Position numbers and translations under genes: made by a program
The notes under the pieces: model-generated
The model's input: only the letters and a program-made list of their open reading frames with translations
Told to the model about the DNA's origin: nothing
Database searches by the model: none
In this document: piece after piece, positions 1 to 7,217 of the stretch
Numbering within the stretch: the first letter of the stretch is position 1
Layout: each line of letters starts with the position of its first letter
Source of the DNA: Leptospira sp.
GTDB lineage: Bacteria; Spirochaetota; Leptospiria; Leptospirales; Leptospiraceae
Assembly (NCBI GenBank): GCA_025457985.1
Contig: JALOTI010000087.1
Location: 1-7,518, forward strand
Length of the DNA stretch: 7,518 nt
Direction: 5' to 3'

Positions 1-1
1 A

Positions 2-2959
2 AAAAACACACAAAAAGTTGTAGATGATATCAAATCTGCCATCGACAGAGTACAGGACCTTCCCGCCGAAGCAGAAGACCCAATTGTAACAGAAATCACA
101 ACTGCCAGACAACCGGTGATCGAAGTACATCTCACTCCAACGTTTGACAATGGTAAACCGAAACTCAGCCCAACTGAGATCCGTGATCTCGCTAAAATCT
201 TAGAAGAAAAATTAAAAGATCTACCAACCGTGGCTCGCATCACAAAACGAGGATGGCGGGAACGTGAGATGAAAGTGGATCTTTATCCGGACAAATTGAA
301 CGCAATGTCAATCTCATCTGCTCAAGTGATTAATGCACTCAGGCTTCGGAATATCAATTTCCCTGGCGGAAACATCAATGAGCGAAATAAAGAAATCATA
401 GTTAGAACCGTCGGCGAATTTGATAGTGCAGAAGAAATTGAGAATGTATTTGTTAGAACAAATGATGCTGGGCGATCCGTTCGAATCAAAGACATTGCAA
501 AAGTAACAGAAGGATTTGAAGATTCCGAATACCTCGATAAGTCAAATGGGGAAATAGCAATCGCATTAACAATCATTAAACGTGAAAAAGCAGATGCCAT
601 TGCGGTGGTTGATGAGTCCAAAAAGATCGTAAAAGAATTTATCAAAACCACAGACGGGAAATTACAATATGCATTTGTAAATGACCTCTCCAAATATATT
701 CGGCGAAGACTTGGAGTATTGACCTCAAACGCCGTCTCAGGATTGATTCTAGTAACAGCATCACTTTTCGTTTTTCTCGGATGGCGGATGGCTCTAATGA
801 CGGCCCTTGGGATTCCCATCTCCATCGCTATGACCTTCATTGCAATGAACTACTTTGGCATGACTCTCAATCTTATCTCCATGATGGGTCTTATCATCGT
901 CGTAGGTATTCTTGTTGATGATGCCATTATAATCTGTGAAAACGTGTATCGCCATTTGGAAAACGGACTTGCACCTTTCGAAGCGGCAATGCGAGGAACC
1001 AGTGAGGTGATTGCTCCCGTAACTGCGACGATCACAACAACAATTGCAGCTTTTGGACCGATGTTGTTTATGACCGGTATCTTTGGAAAATTTATCAAAT
1101 CCATTCCAATGGTTGTGATCCTTTCTCTACTATCTTCGCTGTTTGAAGCTTTCTTTATGTTGCCTTCTCACCTTTACGATGTCAGTAAATCTACGAATAT
1201 GAAGGGAGAAGTAAAGGAAGAATCTCATTGGTTTGTTCGATTTAAGACCAATTTTTATCTTCCTCTTTTACGTTTTGCTTTAACACATAGAATCCGTATG
1301 GTGGCAATATTAATGGGACTCTTCATTTTTTCCATTATGATCCAAGGAAAATTCGGAAAATTCAAACTATTCCCTGGTGCCATCGAAACCTTTCAAGTTC
1401 GAGTCACCGCAGAAACGGGACTCACCTTAGAAGAGACAGATAGATACATCCAAGCAATCGAATATGCTGTCTCAAAACTCCAAGAGGGAGAGGTAGAAAA
1501 CTACATCTCTCGTATAGGTATCATACAAAAGGATCCGAACGATCCTTTTACTAAACGTGGCAAAAATTATGCTCAGATTATGGTGTATCTAACACCAGAT
1601 GAAACCAGAGAAAGATCCACAGAAAAAATCATCGAAATTGTCAGACAAAACACGAAGTACCTTTTGAATGACAAAGCCTTACTCTTGTTAGAAGAAAAAC
1701 TGAGTAAAGAAAATTCGAATAATAAACCTGGCGATGAAGTTGTTGCGTAAGAAATCCCACCTCAATTCAAATCTCTCCAAGGAAAACTCGTTAATCTAGA
1801 ATTTGAAAAATTAGCAGGTGGACCTCCAGTTGGGAAACCTGTTGCGATCGAAATCAAGGGAGATGATTTTGCCACCTTACAAAAGATCGGTGCTGAATAC
1901 AAAGCGATTCTTTCAAAAATGGATGGCGTGATGGACATCGGGGATGATTTTAACGAAGGAAAGGATGAAATTCGACTGACTGTGGATGAGTCTTTGTCGT
2001 CTCTTGCTGGTGTAAGTGTTCAATCAGTTTCTCTCGCCATAAACACTGCATTACAAGGAACGGTTTCCACTAAAATAAAACGTGCCGATGAAGAGGTTGA
2101 TGTAAGGGTCCGATTTCCAGAGGAGTATCGCACCAGTCTCAGCAACTTAAATAAAGTCTACGTAAACAACTTAACAGGCAACCTAATACCTGTTTCTCGA
2201 CTCACAAATTACACAAGGTCTCCTGGTCGAGCATCTATCAACCATTTAGATGGGAAACGATTACTTACTGTTACATCAAATATAGATGAAACAGTCACAA
2301 CTTCAAGGCAAGTAAACCTGGAAACAAAAAAAGCCGGTTATGGGATTATTGAAAAGTACCCAGGTTATACAGTTCGTTTTTCAGGCGAAAACAAAGATAC
2401 AGAAGAGTCTATGAACTCGCTCTTGATTGCTTTTGGAGCGGGTCTCATCATTATCTTTATGATTCTTGCCTCTCTTTTTAAATCTCTTGGACAACCTCTC
2501 ATTGTTATGAGTGCCATCCCATTTGCAGTAATCGGTGTGATATTTGCCTTTTTACTCCATGGCCAACCTTTCTCCTTTCTTGCATTTTTAGGAATCGTAG
2601 GACTAGCGGGAGTTGTGGTTAACGATTCGATTGTGCTTGTGGACTGTGCGAATCAACTCCGAATCGAAAATCCGAATCTCAGCACATTTGAAATCCTAGT
2701 TGAAGCTGGTAATATCCGCTTACGAGCAGTTATACTAACAACAGTCACAACGGTATTAGGTCTATTGCCAACTGCCTACGGAATTGGTGGTAGGGATCCA
2801 TTTCTCGTACCTATGGCATTGGCATTTGGATGGGGGCTTGCATTTGCAACTTTCATCACATTAATAATGGTTCCAGTATTCTATTTAAATCTGTATACCT
2901 TCAAAGAATGGCTAATTGCAAGTTTCAGAAAAGTGAAGAATAAACGAAAGTATGTTTAA
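2..2959 (+). pseudogene. RND-family efflux permease (AcrB-like), 5'-partial, interrupted by an in-frame TAA
   Basis: This is an inner-membrane, proton-driven pump subunit of the RND (AcrB/HAE-type) superfamily. Such pumps normally work with a periplasmic adaptor and a TolC-like outer-membrane channel, neither of which is visible here. The frame is open from the left edge, so the start and about 100 residues (TM1 and the first porter segment) are missing. Counting from the GTG at 116, six predicted helices (TM2-TM7) lie at about 200-420. They include the TM4 proton-relay pair Asp268-Asp269 ([13 protein letters not shown]). A TAA at 1748-1750 then cuts the gene inside the second porter half. 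The same frame resumes directly ([12 protein letters not shown], then the GGPPVGKP motif) and runs through TM8-TM12 to a TAA at 2957. The 984 visible sense codons plus the missing N-terminus fit the usual length of about 1,050-1,100. No other stop or frameshift is present, so the lesion is a single event or an error. Family assignment is secure; substrate is unknown. Confidence 0.9.
1748..1750 (+). other. Premature in-frame stop codon (TAA) in the RND permease gene
   Basis: The codon follows GAT GAA GTT GTT GCG and precedes GAA ATC CCA CCT. The coding sense on both sides is in the same phase, so this is a nonsense change and not an indel. One base change from AAA, CAA or GAA would create it. 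No ATG, GTG or TTG occurs in frame between the stop and the ATG at 1919, and that ATG has no Shine-Dalgarno-like sequence before it. Efficient restart to make the C-terminal half is therefore unlikely. Confidence 0.9.
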
Positions 2960-4146
2960 TCTGCTCTCGAATTAAGAATTTGGCTAACAGTTACAAATTT
3001 GTAACCTTTAGCTTTCATTTTTGTGATAAATTCAGGCAGAATATGTATGAGTTTATCGAATTTTCTTGGTCCCCCCAAGTGCATGAGGATGATAGAACCG
3101 TTCATTCCGTTCGGATCAACTCTTTCCCATGCATCCAAGAAAGCTAACGTTTCTTCACTCGTTTTGTAGTGAGGGTTTTTGACCACTTCCTTCTTTCCAT
3201 TCGACGATTTTTTATATAGAAACTGTTTGTGGATGTAGTCAGGTAAATCCAAACTACCTCTCGAGTTCCTAGACCACATTATATGTTGGTCATAACCTAA
3301 ACTAGCATGTGCATCCAAAATTAATTGGCTTAAGGCTCCATACGGCAAACGGTAATACTTCTTTAACTCTTGTTTGGTTAAAGAATAAAACATATCTTCT
3401 ACCCTTTTTAATTCCTCTGCCATCTGAGGCAGATCTAAAACCGATTTACTTAAGTATTCCAACACTGTCCTTTTTTTTAAGGAGGATTCCATTACGGATC
3501 TTTGGTAGTTGAAATGGGACCAGGTATGATTCGCAAATTCCACCTTATCCGTTTTAGCTAGTCGTTTGATATAATCTAAGTTTTGCCTATGAAAAAAACT
3601 GCCAGAAACATCGGACGGTCTTTCATTTGATAAAAAAATAGTTACATTGATGTCATACTCTTTGACATAATTATAAAGCGTTGGAAGTTCCTCTCCAGTT
3701 GCTAAGTCAAAAGTGAGGGCAATCTCTTTAAAATTTTCATTTCCACGTAAGATATTTTTTCCTTTATGAGATTGACTTACCTCTTTTAAAAATTCAACAT
3801 TTTCATCGACTTGTTTCTTCAAACTTGTGTCAGAATCAATATCAAGAGATAGCACTAGTTCATCTCTGAGTTGTTCCTGATACATCAGAGAGAACAAGGA
3901 TTGTTCTAATTCCCTTAAACTTTTGTCTTTTTCCTTTACCTCCGTCTCCAATTTTGATACTGAAAAGTTCAAATAAACAAGATAGGTAAAAACTCCAAAC
4001 GAAAAAGCACCGATTGCTATCAGTGCACCAACCAGTAGAATGCGTTTTAGTCTTTTTGCAAATTCACGATCTTTTTCTATATCTAAGGAAAGCTCATGAA
4101 CGATATCTTGGATTTCCTTTTCGTCATTTATTGGATCGGTCGACAT
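2956..4146 (-). CDS. Membrane-anchored polysaccharide deacetylase-like (NodB/CE4) protein
   Basis: The 396-residue protein has a short charged cytoplasmic N-terminus ending in KRLKR, one membrane helix (about 36-59), a heptad-like coiled-coil stretch (about 62-95) and a NodB-type domain (about 138-390). This predicts a type II anchored protein with the enzyme domain in the periplasm. CE4 enzymes remove N-acetyl (or O-acetyl) groups from envelope or other glycans using a metal. Visible motifs are TFDL at 145-148 (canonical TFDD), HTWSH at 207-211 (metal histidines), RLPYG at 266-270 and ILMH at 353-356 (catalytic His). The second Asp of motif 1, normally a metal ligand, is Leu148, and the DxxDW-type motif is not clear, so activity is uncertain. 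A helix-rich insert separates motifs 2 and 3. The ATG is the first possible start because a TAA directly precedes it. AAGGA (4160-4164) lies 13 bases upstream, a rather long spacing. The gene lies 65 bp after tyrS and is probably cotranscribed. The glycan substrate is unknown. Confidence 0.8.
   Translation of the reverse strand: MSTDPINDEKEIQDIVHELSLDIEKDREFAKRLKRILLVGALIAIGAFSFGVFTYLVYLNFSVSKLETEVKEKDKSLRELEQSLFSLMYQEQLRDELVLSLDIDSDTSLKKQVDENVEFLKEVSQSHKGKNILRGNENFKEIALTFDLATGEELPTLYNYVKEYDINVTIFLSNERPSDVSGSFFHRQNLDYIKRLAKTDKVEFANHTWSHFNYQRSVMESSLKKRTVLEYLSKSVLDLPQMAEELKRVEDMFYSLTKQELKKYYRLPYGALSQLILDAHASLGYDQHIMWSRNSRGSLDLPDYIHKQFLYKKSSNGKKEVVKNPHYKTSEETLAFLDAWERVDPNGMNGSIILMHLGGPRKFDKLIHILPEFITKMKAKGYKFVTVSQILNSRAD
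2983..3022 (+). terminator. Candidate intrinsic terminator for the RND transcript, embedded in the deacetylase coding end
   Basis: A 16-bp perfect palindrome, GTTACAAATTTGTAAC (2990-3005), is flanked after two mismatched positions on each side by GCTAA (2983-2987) and TTAGC (3008-3012). This gives a 30-bp symmetric inverted repeat centred between 2997 and 2998. On the + strand it is followed at once by the T-rich run TTTCATTTTT (3013-3022). It begins 24 bases after the RND stop codon, a natural position for a terminator. The stem is AT-rich, and the sequence also encodes part of the deacetylase C-terminus on the other strand, so chance cannot be excluded. The opposite side is not followed by a T-run, so it would act mainly on + transcripts. 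Confidence 0.45.
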
Positions 4147-4159
4147 TTAGGTATGGGTG

Positions 4160-4164
4160 TCCTT
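4160..4164 (-). promoter_or_regulatory. Shine-Dalgarno-like AAGGA for the deacetylase gene
   Basis: Read on the - strand, AAGGA ends 13 bases before the ATG at 4144-4146, further than the usual 5-9. The codon immediately before the ATG is an in-frame TAA, so no earlier start is possible. No better SD sits closer to the start. The 65-bp gap to tyrS contains no hairpin with a T-run, which is consistent with read-through from tyrS. A weak internal promoter-like pair (TTTAGA, 17 bp, GATATT) is also present but poorly supported. Confidence 0.4.
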
Positions 4165-4211
4165 ACTCTGAATATCGGATTTGCAAAACCGAATCTAAAC
4201 CGGCAAAAGGT

Positions 4212-5438
4212 CTAGGATCTAAGCCGAAGGAACTTCCCTTTTTTCCCCTGGCGGATTAGATATTCTTTCCCACGTTCCAAGAGCAAGCTGGCATCATTCA
4301 GTTTTTCTTCATTCAAATACAAACCACCAGCCTGAACAAGCCTCCTTCCCTCTGAGACTGAGGGTAAAAATTGGACCTGGGCTAAAACGTATAATAATGC
4401 GGGTGGCTTTTCCGAAAAAAACTCATCACCAAGAACCACTTCAGGGATTTCGTCAGGAAGAGCTCTATTTTTCGTATTGTGGATCTGAGTCCACTCCGCC
4501 ACAGCCTCTCTGTTCTCCGACTCTGGGTGGAGTTGGTTCATTATAAGTAGTGCAAGTTCTGTTTTTACATCTTTAGGATGGAGGGACTTATCTTTGATTC
4601 CAGCCTGCCTTTTTGTGATTTCGGAATGAGGAAGGTCGGTTAAAAGCTCAAAGTAGTTCCACATTAGATCATCGGAGATGGACATCAACTTTCCATACAT
4701 ATCGATTGGCTTTTCTGTGATGCCAACATAGTTCCCCAATGACTTGGACATCTTTTTTACTCCGTCGAGTCCAACCAAGAGAGGAAGAGTTACTACTACT
4801 TGGGGTTTTTGCCCATACTCCCTTTGGAGATCACGACCCACAAGCATATTGAACTTTTGATCTGTTCCACCTAACTCTACATCAGCCTTCATTTCGACTG
4901 AGTCATACCCTTGTGCTAAAGGATAGAGAAACTCAATCATAGAAATCGGATTTCCTGCTTTATATCTTTTTGTAAAATCGTCTCTCTCCAACATTCGAGA
5001 AACAGTATATTTAGATGTTAGAATTAAAATTTGTTCAAATTTCATTTCAGAACACCAAGTAGAGTTATAAACGATTTTTGTTTTTTCTTTATCTAAAATT
5101 TTGAATACTTGTGATTGATAGGTTTTTGAATTTTCTAAAACTTCTTCCCGAGAAAGTCGTTTTCTTGTATCCGATTTTCCCGTGGGGTCTACGATCATAG
5201 CCGTAAAATCCCCTAACATAAAATTAACTTCATGACCCAAATCTTGGAAGTGTTTGAGTTTACGGAGCAAAACAAAATGCCCTAAATGGAGGTCAGGAGC
5301 CGTGGGGTCAAATCCTGCCTTAATTGTGAGCGAGGGTTTGTTTTTCAGTTTTTCGACTAGTTCAGGTTCACTTAAAATCTCAACAGTTCCCCGTCGGATG
5401 GTTTCGAGTTCGGTTTGTAATTCTTTCTCAGATTTCAT
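4212..5438 (-). CDS. tyrS: Tyrosyl-tRNA synthetase
   Basis: This cytoplasmic class I synthetase activates tyrosine with ATP and charges tRNA-Tyr. The 408-residue length matches the roughly 400-residue bacterial form. The Rossmann catalytic domain has the HIGH-type signature HLGH at 51-54 (in [14 protein letters not shown]) and the KMSKS loop at 229-233. GGTDQ at 190-194 is also typical. Tyr172, Gln176 and Asp179 keep the spacing of the tyrosine-binding Tyr-Gln-Asp set known from the Bacillus enzyme, which supports Tyr over Trp specificity. A C-terminal S4-type RNA-binding domain occupies about 345-408 ([15 protein letters not shown]). Lys40 before [14 protein letters not shown], where many TyrRS have Tyr, suggests the TyrZ-like subgroup (inference). 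The start at 5438 follows a weak SD-like AAGAA. The 91-bp upstream spacer is too short for a T-box leader. The gene is divergent from glpD and first in a probable two-gene unit with the deacetylase. Confidence 0.97.
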   Translation of the reverse strand: MKSEKELQTELETIRRGTVEILSEPELVEKLKNKPSLTIKAGFDPTAPDLHLGHFVLLRKLKHFQDLGHEVNFMLGDFTAMIVDPTGKSDTRKRLSREEVLENSKTYQSQVFKILDKEKTKIVYNSTWCSEMKFEQILILTSKYTVSRMLERDDFTKRYKAGNPISMIEFLYPLAQGYDSVEMKADVELGGTDQKFNMLVGRDLQREYGQKPQVVVTLPLLVGLDGVKKMSKSLGNYVGITEKPIDMYGKLMSISDDLMWNYFELLTDLPHSEITKRQAGIKDKSLHPKDVKTELALLIMNQLHPESENREAVAEWTQIHNTKNRALPDEIPEVVLGDEFFSEKPPALLYVLAQVQFLPSVSEGRRLVQAGGLYLNEEKLNDASLLLERGKEYLIRQGKKGKFLRLRS

Positions 5439-5467
5439 TTTTCTTAAAATTTTGAATGGTAGAAATG

Positions 5468-5505
5468 GTGACTTTTGACAATACTAACCGTAGAATCTGT
5501 ATAGG
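5468..5505 (+). promoter_or_regulatory. Candidate glpD promoter region
   Basis: There are two overlapping options. The first is a perfect TTGACA -35 (5475-5480) with a poor -10 at 17 bp (TGTATA, 5498-5503) or a better TATAGG at 19 bp (5500-5505). The second is GTGACT (5468-5473, 4 of 6) with TAGAAT (5491-5496, 5 of 6) at exactly 17 bp. Either would give a leader of about 20 bases before the glpD ATG. The RpoD fragment in this window keeps the region 4.2 residues that read TTGACA-type -35 boxes, so consensus searching is reasonable. I see no clear repressor operator. Confidence 0.4.
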
Positions 5506-5508
5506 CAA
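5481..5508 (-). promoter_or_regulatory. Candidate tyrS promoter
   Basis: On the - strand, TTGCCT (5503-5508) as the -35 box and TAGTAT (5481-5486) as the -10 box are 16 bp apart. Each matches 4 of 6 sigma-70 consensus bases. It is the best pair I find in the spacer upstream of tyrS and would leave a leader of roughly 35 bases. It overlaps the candidate glpD promoter on the other strand. The call rests on consensus matching only. Confidence 0.3.
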
Positions 5509-5529
5509 CTCTCAAAGTTTTAAATTCGA

Positions 5530-7131
5530 ATGACACTAAAAGACGATAGAAAACAATTCCTCAAAAAATTTGAATCCACTTCTTACGACATTTTAATCCT
5601 AGGTGGTGGGGCAACTGGTGCTGGCACAGCCCTTGATGCAACCTTGCGAGGATACAAGGTTGCTGTTTTAGAAAAACAGGATTTTTCATCTGGAACTAGC
5701 TCAAGATCCACAAAACTGATCCACGGTGGGGTTCGCTATCTTGCCCAGTTCCATTTTAAGCTAATTTACGAAGCTCTTTCAGAAAGAAAGCGCCTGCTTT
5801 CCAACGCGCCCCACTTGGTAAAACCTCTCCAATTTGTCCTTCCCACCTATAAATGGTGGGAAAAACCTTTCTACTCCATTGGCCTTACGATCTATGATCT
5901 GCTCGCTGGTCGATCCGTTGTTCCTGGACACGAACGGATATCCAAAACGGTAGCTCTGGACTACTTTGCCTCTCTCAAATCTAAGGATCTAAAAGGTGGG
6001 ATTGCCTACTACGATGCCCAGTTCAACGACTCAAGATTGAACATTGCGGCGATTCGAGCGGCTAAAGAAAACGGCGCCGATATTTTATCACGCATGGAAG
6101 TGGTTTCCTTTTTGAAAGAAAATGGAAAAATTACGGGAGTTGTTGCAAAGGATCTAATCACAAAAAAACAAATTCAGATCAAAGCAAAGGTAGTGGCAAA
6201 TACAACTGGAGTTTGGATTGATAATATACGACTGTTAGATGATCCGAACACACACAAAGTACTTTCGCCAAGCCAAGGAATTCATTTGGTTTTTGATAAA
6301 AAGAAGTTACCTTGCAGGACTGCCATGATCATTCCTAAAACAAAAGATGGGCGGGTTGTCTTTGTGATTCCTTGGGAGGGAAAGGTCCTTCTGGGTACAA
6401 CTGATACTGCTATCGAGAAAATATCCGAAGAACCATTGCCCTTAAAGGATGAAGTTGAGTTCTTATTACAGACAGGAAATGAAAATCTGGATGTAAACTT
6501 AAAAAAAGAAGATATTGAGTCTGTATTTTCAGGTCTTCGCCCTCTGATATCACCCACAGGCAACAAAGATACAAAATCAATTTCCAGGGAAGAAGCCATA
6601 TTAGTTTCTGATTCTGGCCTTGTGACCATGTCCGGTGGGAAGTGGTCCACATTCCGTAAGATGGCGGAAGACCTCACCGACAAACTTATAGAAGTTGGAA
6701 AACTTCGCGAAAAGAAAGATTGTGAGACTGCAACTTTCGCATATCCAGGTGCCGATGGTTATTCCCAACACCTACCGTCCAAGTTACAAACGCTTTATAA
6801 TATTAGCTTTGAGACAGCACAGAGACTCTCGGATGCGTATGGCGGTGAGGCAACAACCATTCTCGGTAAGTCTCCAAAAGAAATCAAAAAAGGATCTGGA
6901 TTCTATGTCGAAGAGGTTCGCCACTTCATCAAAAAAGAATTTGCGATGAGCGCACTTGATGTACTCGCAAGAAGATGGAGGATCTTATTTCTTAACTTAG
7001 AAATCGCAGAATCTCTAGTCACTCCCGTGAACAATCTATTGGCGAAGGATTTAGGTTGGACGGTTGCGGAAAAGCAACACTCCCTGAAGGAAGTTACCAA
7101 CTTAATCAAATCACTCCGGGCTACCCTCTAA
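5530..7131 (+). CDS. glpD: FAD-dependent glycerol-3-phosphate dehydrogenase
   Basis: The enzyme oxidises sn-glycerol 3-phosphate to dihydroxyacetone phosphate. It passes electrons through FAD to the quinone pool at the inner membrane and links glycerol or lipid breakdown to glycolysis and respiration. The 533-residue product is complete and of normal length. An N-terminal dinucleotide fold carries GGGATGAG (25-32) and the acidic Glu48 that ends the second strand. The family signature GTSSRSTKLIHGGVRYL lies at 55-71. By motif, Arg69/Tyr70, Thr290-Thr291 (LGTTD), Arg337 (GLRPL) and Lys371 (SGGKWSTFR) correspond to substrate-site residues described for E. coli GlpD. The GlpD-type C-terminal helical domain spans about 400-525. 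The ATG follows a leader with no recognisable Shine-Dalgarno; the next in-frame ATGs fall well inside the FAD-binding and substrate domains, so this start is favoured. Glycerol kinase and facilitator genes are not in this window. The stop codon lies in an A-run that is also the rpoD terminator T-tract. Confidence 0.97.
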   Translation: MTLKDDRKQFLKKFESTSYDILILGGGATGAGTALDATLRGYKVAVLEKQDFSSGTSSRSTKLIHGGVRYLAQFHFKLIYEALSERKRLLSNAPHLVKPLQFVLPTYKWWEKPFYSIGLTIYDLLAGRSVVPGHERISKTVALDYFASLKSKDLKGGIAYYDAQFNDSRLNIAAIRAAKENGADILSRMEVVSFLKENGKITGVVAKDLITKKQIQIKAKVVANTTGVWIDNIRLLDDPNTHKVLSPSQGIHLVFDKKKLPCRTAMIIPKTKDGRVVFVIPWEGKVLLGTTDTAIEKISEEPLPLKDEVEFLLQTGNENLDVNLKKEDIESVFSGLRPLISPTGNKDTKSISREEAILVSDSGLVTMSGGKWSTFRKMAEDLTDKLIEVGKLREKKDCETATFAYPGADGYSQHLPSKLQTLYNISFETAQRLSDAYGGEATTILGKSPKEIKKGSGFYVEEVRHFIKKEFAMSALDVLARRWRILFLNLEIAESLVTPVNNLLAKDLGWTVAEKQHSLKEVTNLIKSLRATL

Positions 7132-7158
7132 AAAAAAACCTCCCAAAAAAGGGAGGTT
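7130..7158 (-). terminator. Rho-independent terminator of rpoD
   Basis: On the - strand, a perfect 8-bp stem AACCTCCC/GGGAGGTT (7151-7158 with 7137-7144) with a six-T loop is followed by an uninterrupted run of Ts (complement of the nine As at 7130-7138; the first two pair in the stem base). This is a textbook intrinsic terminator about 60 bases after the rpoD stop. On the + strand the hairpin is followed by CGGTG, so it is a poor terminator for glpD. The T-tract overlaps the glpD stop codon TAA (7129-7131). Confidence 0.85.
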
Positions 7159-7182
7159 CGGTGTTCAACTTACAGCAGTTAA

Positions 7183-7206
7183 TAGATCCAAGTTTTCTTG
7201 GATCTA
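7183..7206. repeat. Perfect 10-bp inverted repeat in the rpoD 3' untranslated region
   Basis: TAGATCCAAG (7183-7192) and CTTGGATCTA (7197-7206) form a perfect 10-bp stem around a four-base loop (TTTT on +, AAAA on -). It lies 11 bases after the rpoD stop and 24 bases before the terminator hairpin. No T-run follows on either strand, so it is not a classical intrinsic terminator. It could be a transcript-stabilising 3' hairpin or could help end + transcripts from glpD; both ideas are inference. Confidence 0.7.
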
Positions 7207-7217
7207 ACTTCTGGGTT

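Noticed and set aside
116..118. GTG at 116 as the real start of the RND gene
   Set aside because: The frame is open to the left edge and the upstream codons read as RND porter sequence ([18 protein letters not shown]), so the gene starts outside the window.
322..1104. Two open frames on the - strand opposite the RND gene (322-840 and 850-1104)
   Set aside because: They are antisense to conserved RND coding sequence and show no recognisable domain or start signal.
1919..2959. A separate complete gene starting at ATG 1919
   Set aside because: Family-typical sequence in the same frame runs directly from the TAA at 1750 to 1919, including GGPPVGKP, and no ribosome binding site precedes 1919. 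It is the C-terminal part of the broken RND gene.
5439..5529. A T-box or other riboswitch upstream of tyrS
   Set aside because: The spacer is only 91 bp and shows neither a T-box motif nor a leader terminator.
6282..6683. Open frames on the - strand inside glpD
   Set aside because: They overlap the conserved GlpD substrate-site region in antisense and have no independent coding evidence.
7137..7158. The terminator hairpin as the glpD terminator
   Set aside because: On the + strand the stem is preceded by As and followed by CGGTG, so there is no U-tract. The orientation fits rpoD on the - strand.
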